From the NCBI GenBank assembly GCA_000720845.1, contig JODU01000020.1, forward strand, positions 86,121-150,120: a stretch of 64,000 nt of DNA, written 5' to 3'. Below the pieces are notes generated by a model. It was not told where the DNA came from. It searched no databases and saw nothing but the letters and a program-made list of their open reading frames with translations. Positions 63,802 through 64,000 of this stretch are shown here, piece by piece (the stretch's first letter is position 1; every line of letters begins with the position of its first letter). This DNA is from Kitasatospora aureofaciens (lineage in GTDB: Bacteria > Actinomycetota > Actinomycetes > Streptomycetales > Streptomycetaceae). Made by a program: the position numbers and the translations under genes.

Positions 63802-64000
63802 TCACACCCGCCCGCGCAACTCCCGGTAGGCGGCCACCAGCGCCTCGGTGGACGCGTCCAGTCCCGGCACCTCCGCGCCCTCGCTCAGCGCCGGCTCCAC
63901 CCGCTTGGCGAGCACCTTGCCGAGTTCGACGCCCCACTGGTCGAAGGAGTCGATGTTCCAGATCGCGCCCTGTACGAACACCTTGTGCTCGTACAGCGCG
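63802..64000 (-). CDS. pgi: glucose-6-phosphate isomerase, C-terminal end (gene continues beyond window)
   Basis: The last 65 residues of phosphoglucose isomerase on the minus strand; the gene extends past base 64000. The family signature is clear: VFVQGAIWNIDSFDQWGVEL followed by GKVLAKRVEPAL, with the catalytic Lys of the QWGVELGK motif. The end is a helical tail (TEALVAAYRELRGRV). The enzyme interconverts glucose-6-phosphate and fructose-6-phosphate, linking the pentose phosphate operon with glycolysis. It is convergent with pgl across the repeat at 63674. Confidence 0.95.
   Translation of the reverse strand, partial: ALYEHKVFVQGAIWNIDSFDQWGVELGKVLAKRVEPALSEGAEVPGLDASTEALVAAYRELRGRV

Noticed and set aside
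1..64000. CRISPR array, tRNA or rRNA genes, insertion sequences, integrase genes
   Set aside because: No regular spacer-repeat array, tRNA-like text, rRNA text, transposase or integrase motif was found on either strand by reading; a tRNAscan or profile search could not be run.

Overview
The window reads as chromosome-core DNA of a Streptomyces (high-GC Actinomycetota). Evidence: very high GC with GC-rich third positions, many GTG and two TTG starts, ATGA/GTGA stop-start overlaps, Tat and lipoprotein signals, MsiK-dependent-type sugar ABC systems without their own ATPase, an actinobacterial sufRBDCSU operon and a tkt-tal-zwf-opcA-pgl operon. The order (SoxR-boxed monooxygenase, dapA, dapD, suf, ctaA/ctaB, pentose phosphate genes, pgi) is what I remember of the S. 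coelicolor SCO187x-194x region; that comparison is from memory.

Layout. 1-2.7 kb: end of a penicillin-binding protein, an ECF-type sigma factor coupled to a membrane protein, a secreted HAD acid phosphatase. 2.9-16.7 kb (all minus): a pectin/plant-polysaccharide block reading from gntR through a sugar-acid dehydratase pair, two ABC permeases, Gfo/Idh oxidoreductase, a PmoA-like protein, GH43, a solute-binding lipoprotein, an SGNH acetylesterase, pectate lyase and pectinesterase. 16.7-19.1 kb: mycothiol-dependent-type protein, MFS transporter, VOC protein. 19.2-22.4 kb: oxidative uronate pathway, with kdgD and udh divergent from a near-symmetrical promoter pair. 22.6-27.7 kb: DeoR-controlled polyol ABC transporter plus dehydrogenase, closed by an intergenic repeat that recurs at 63.67 kb.

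28-37.4 kb: small protein, TerD-domain protein, TetR regulator, a broken TROVE (Ro60-like) gene abutting a lower-GC HNH endonuclease, a Tat-exported PhoX/DUF839 protein behind a PHO-box-like repeat, a conserved cytosolic protein, a secreted EEP nuclease, and a two-domain ABM monooxygenase behind a SoxR-box promoter. 37.5-42.9 kb: DUF3618/holin-like pair, dapA, small proteins, AlkD-like protein, dapD, SMR efflux pump with its TetR regulator. 42.9-49.5 kb: suf operon (sufR-B-D-Rieske-C-S-U-sufT-like) ending in a 15-bp hairpin. 49.7-56.7 kb: AAC(3)-like acetyltransferase, ABC exporter, ctaA, nucleotidyltransferase, amidohydrolase, conserved protein, ctaB. 57-63.7 kb: tkt, tal, zwf, opcA, pgl; the end of pgi enters from the right on the minus strand.

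How it works together (inference): the first half is an inducible carbon-acquisition region: pectin is demethylated, deacetylated and cleaved outside the cell, products enter by ABC uptake, and uronates are oxidised by Udh and sent through KdgD toward 2-oxoglutarate. The second half is housekeeping: lysine/diaminopimelate synthesis, Fe-S assembly, haem A synthesis and NADPH-generating sugar metabolism. Short-range signals (SufR, SoxR, PHO, GntR, TetR-type sites and seven probable leaderless promoters) can be read directly from the sequence.
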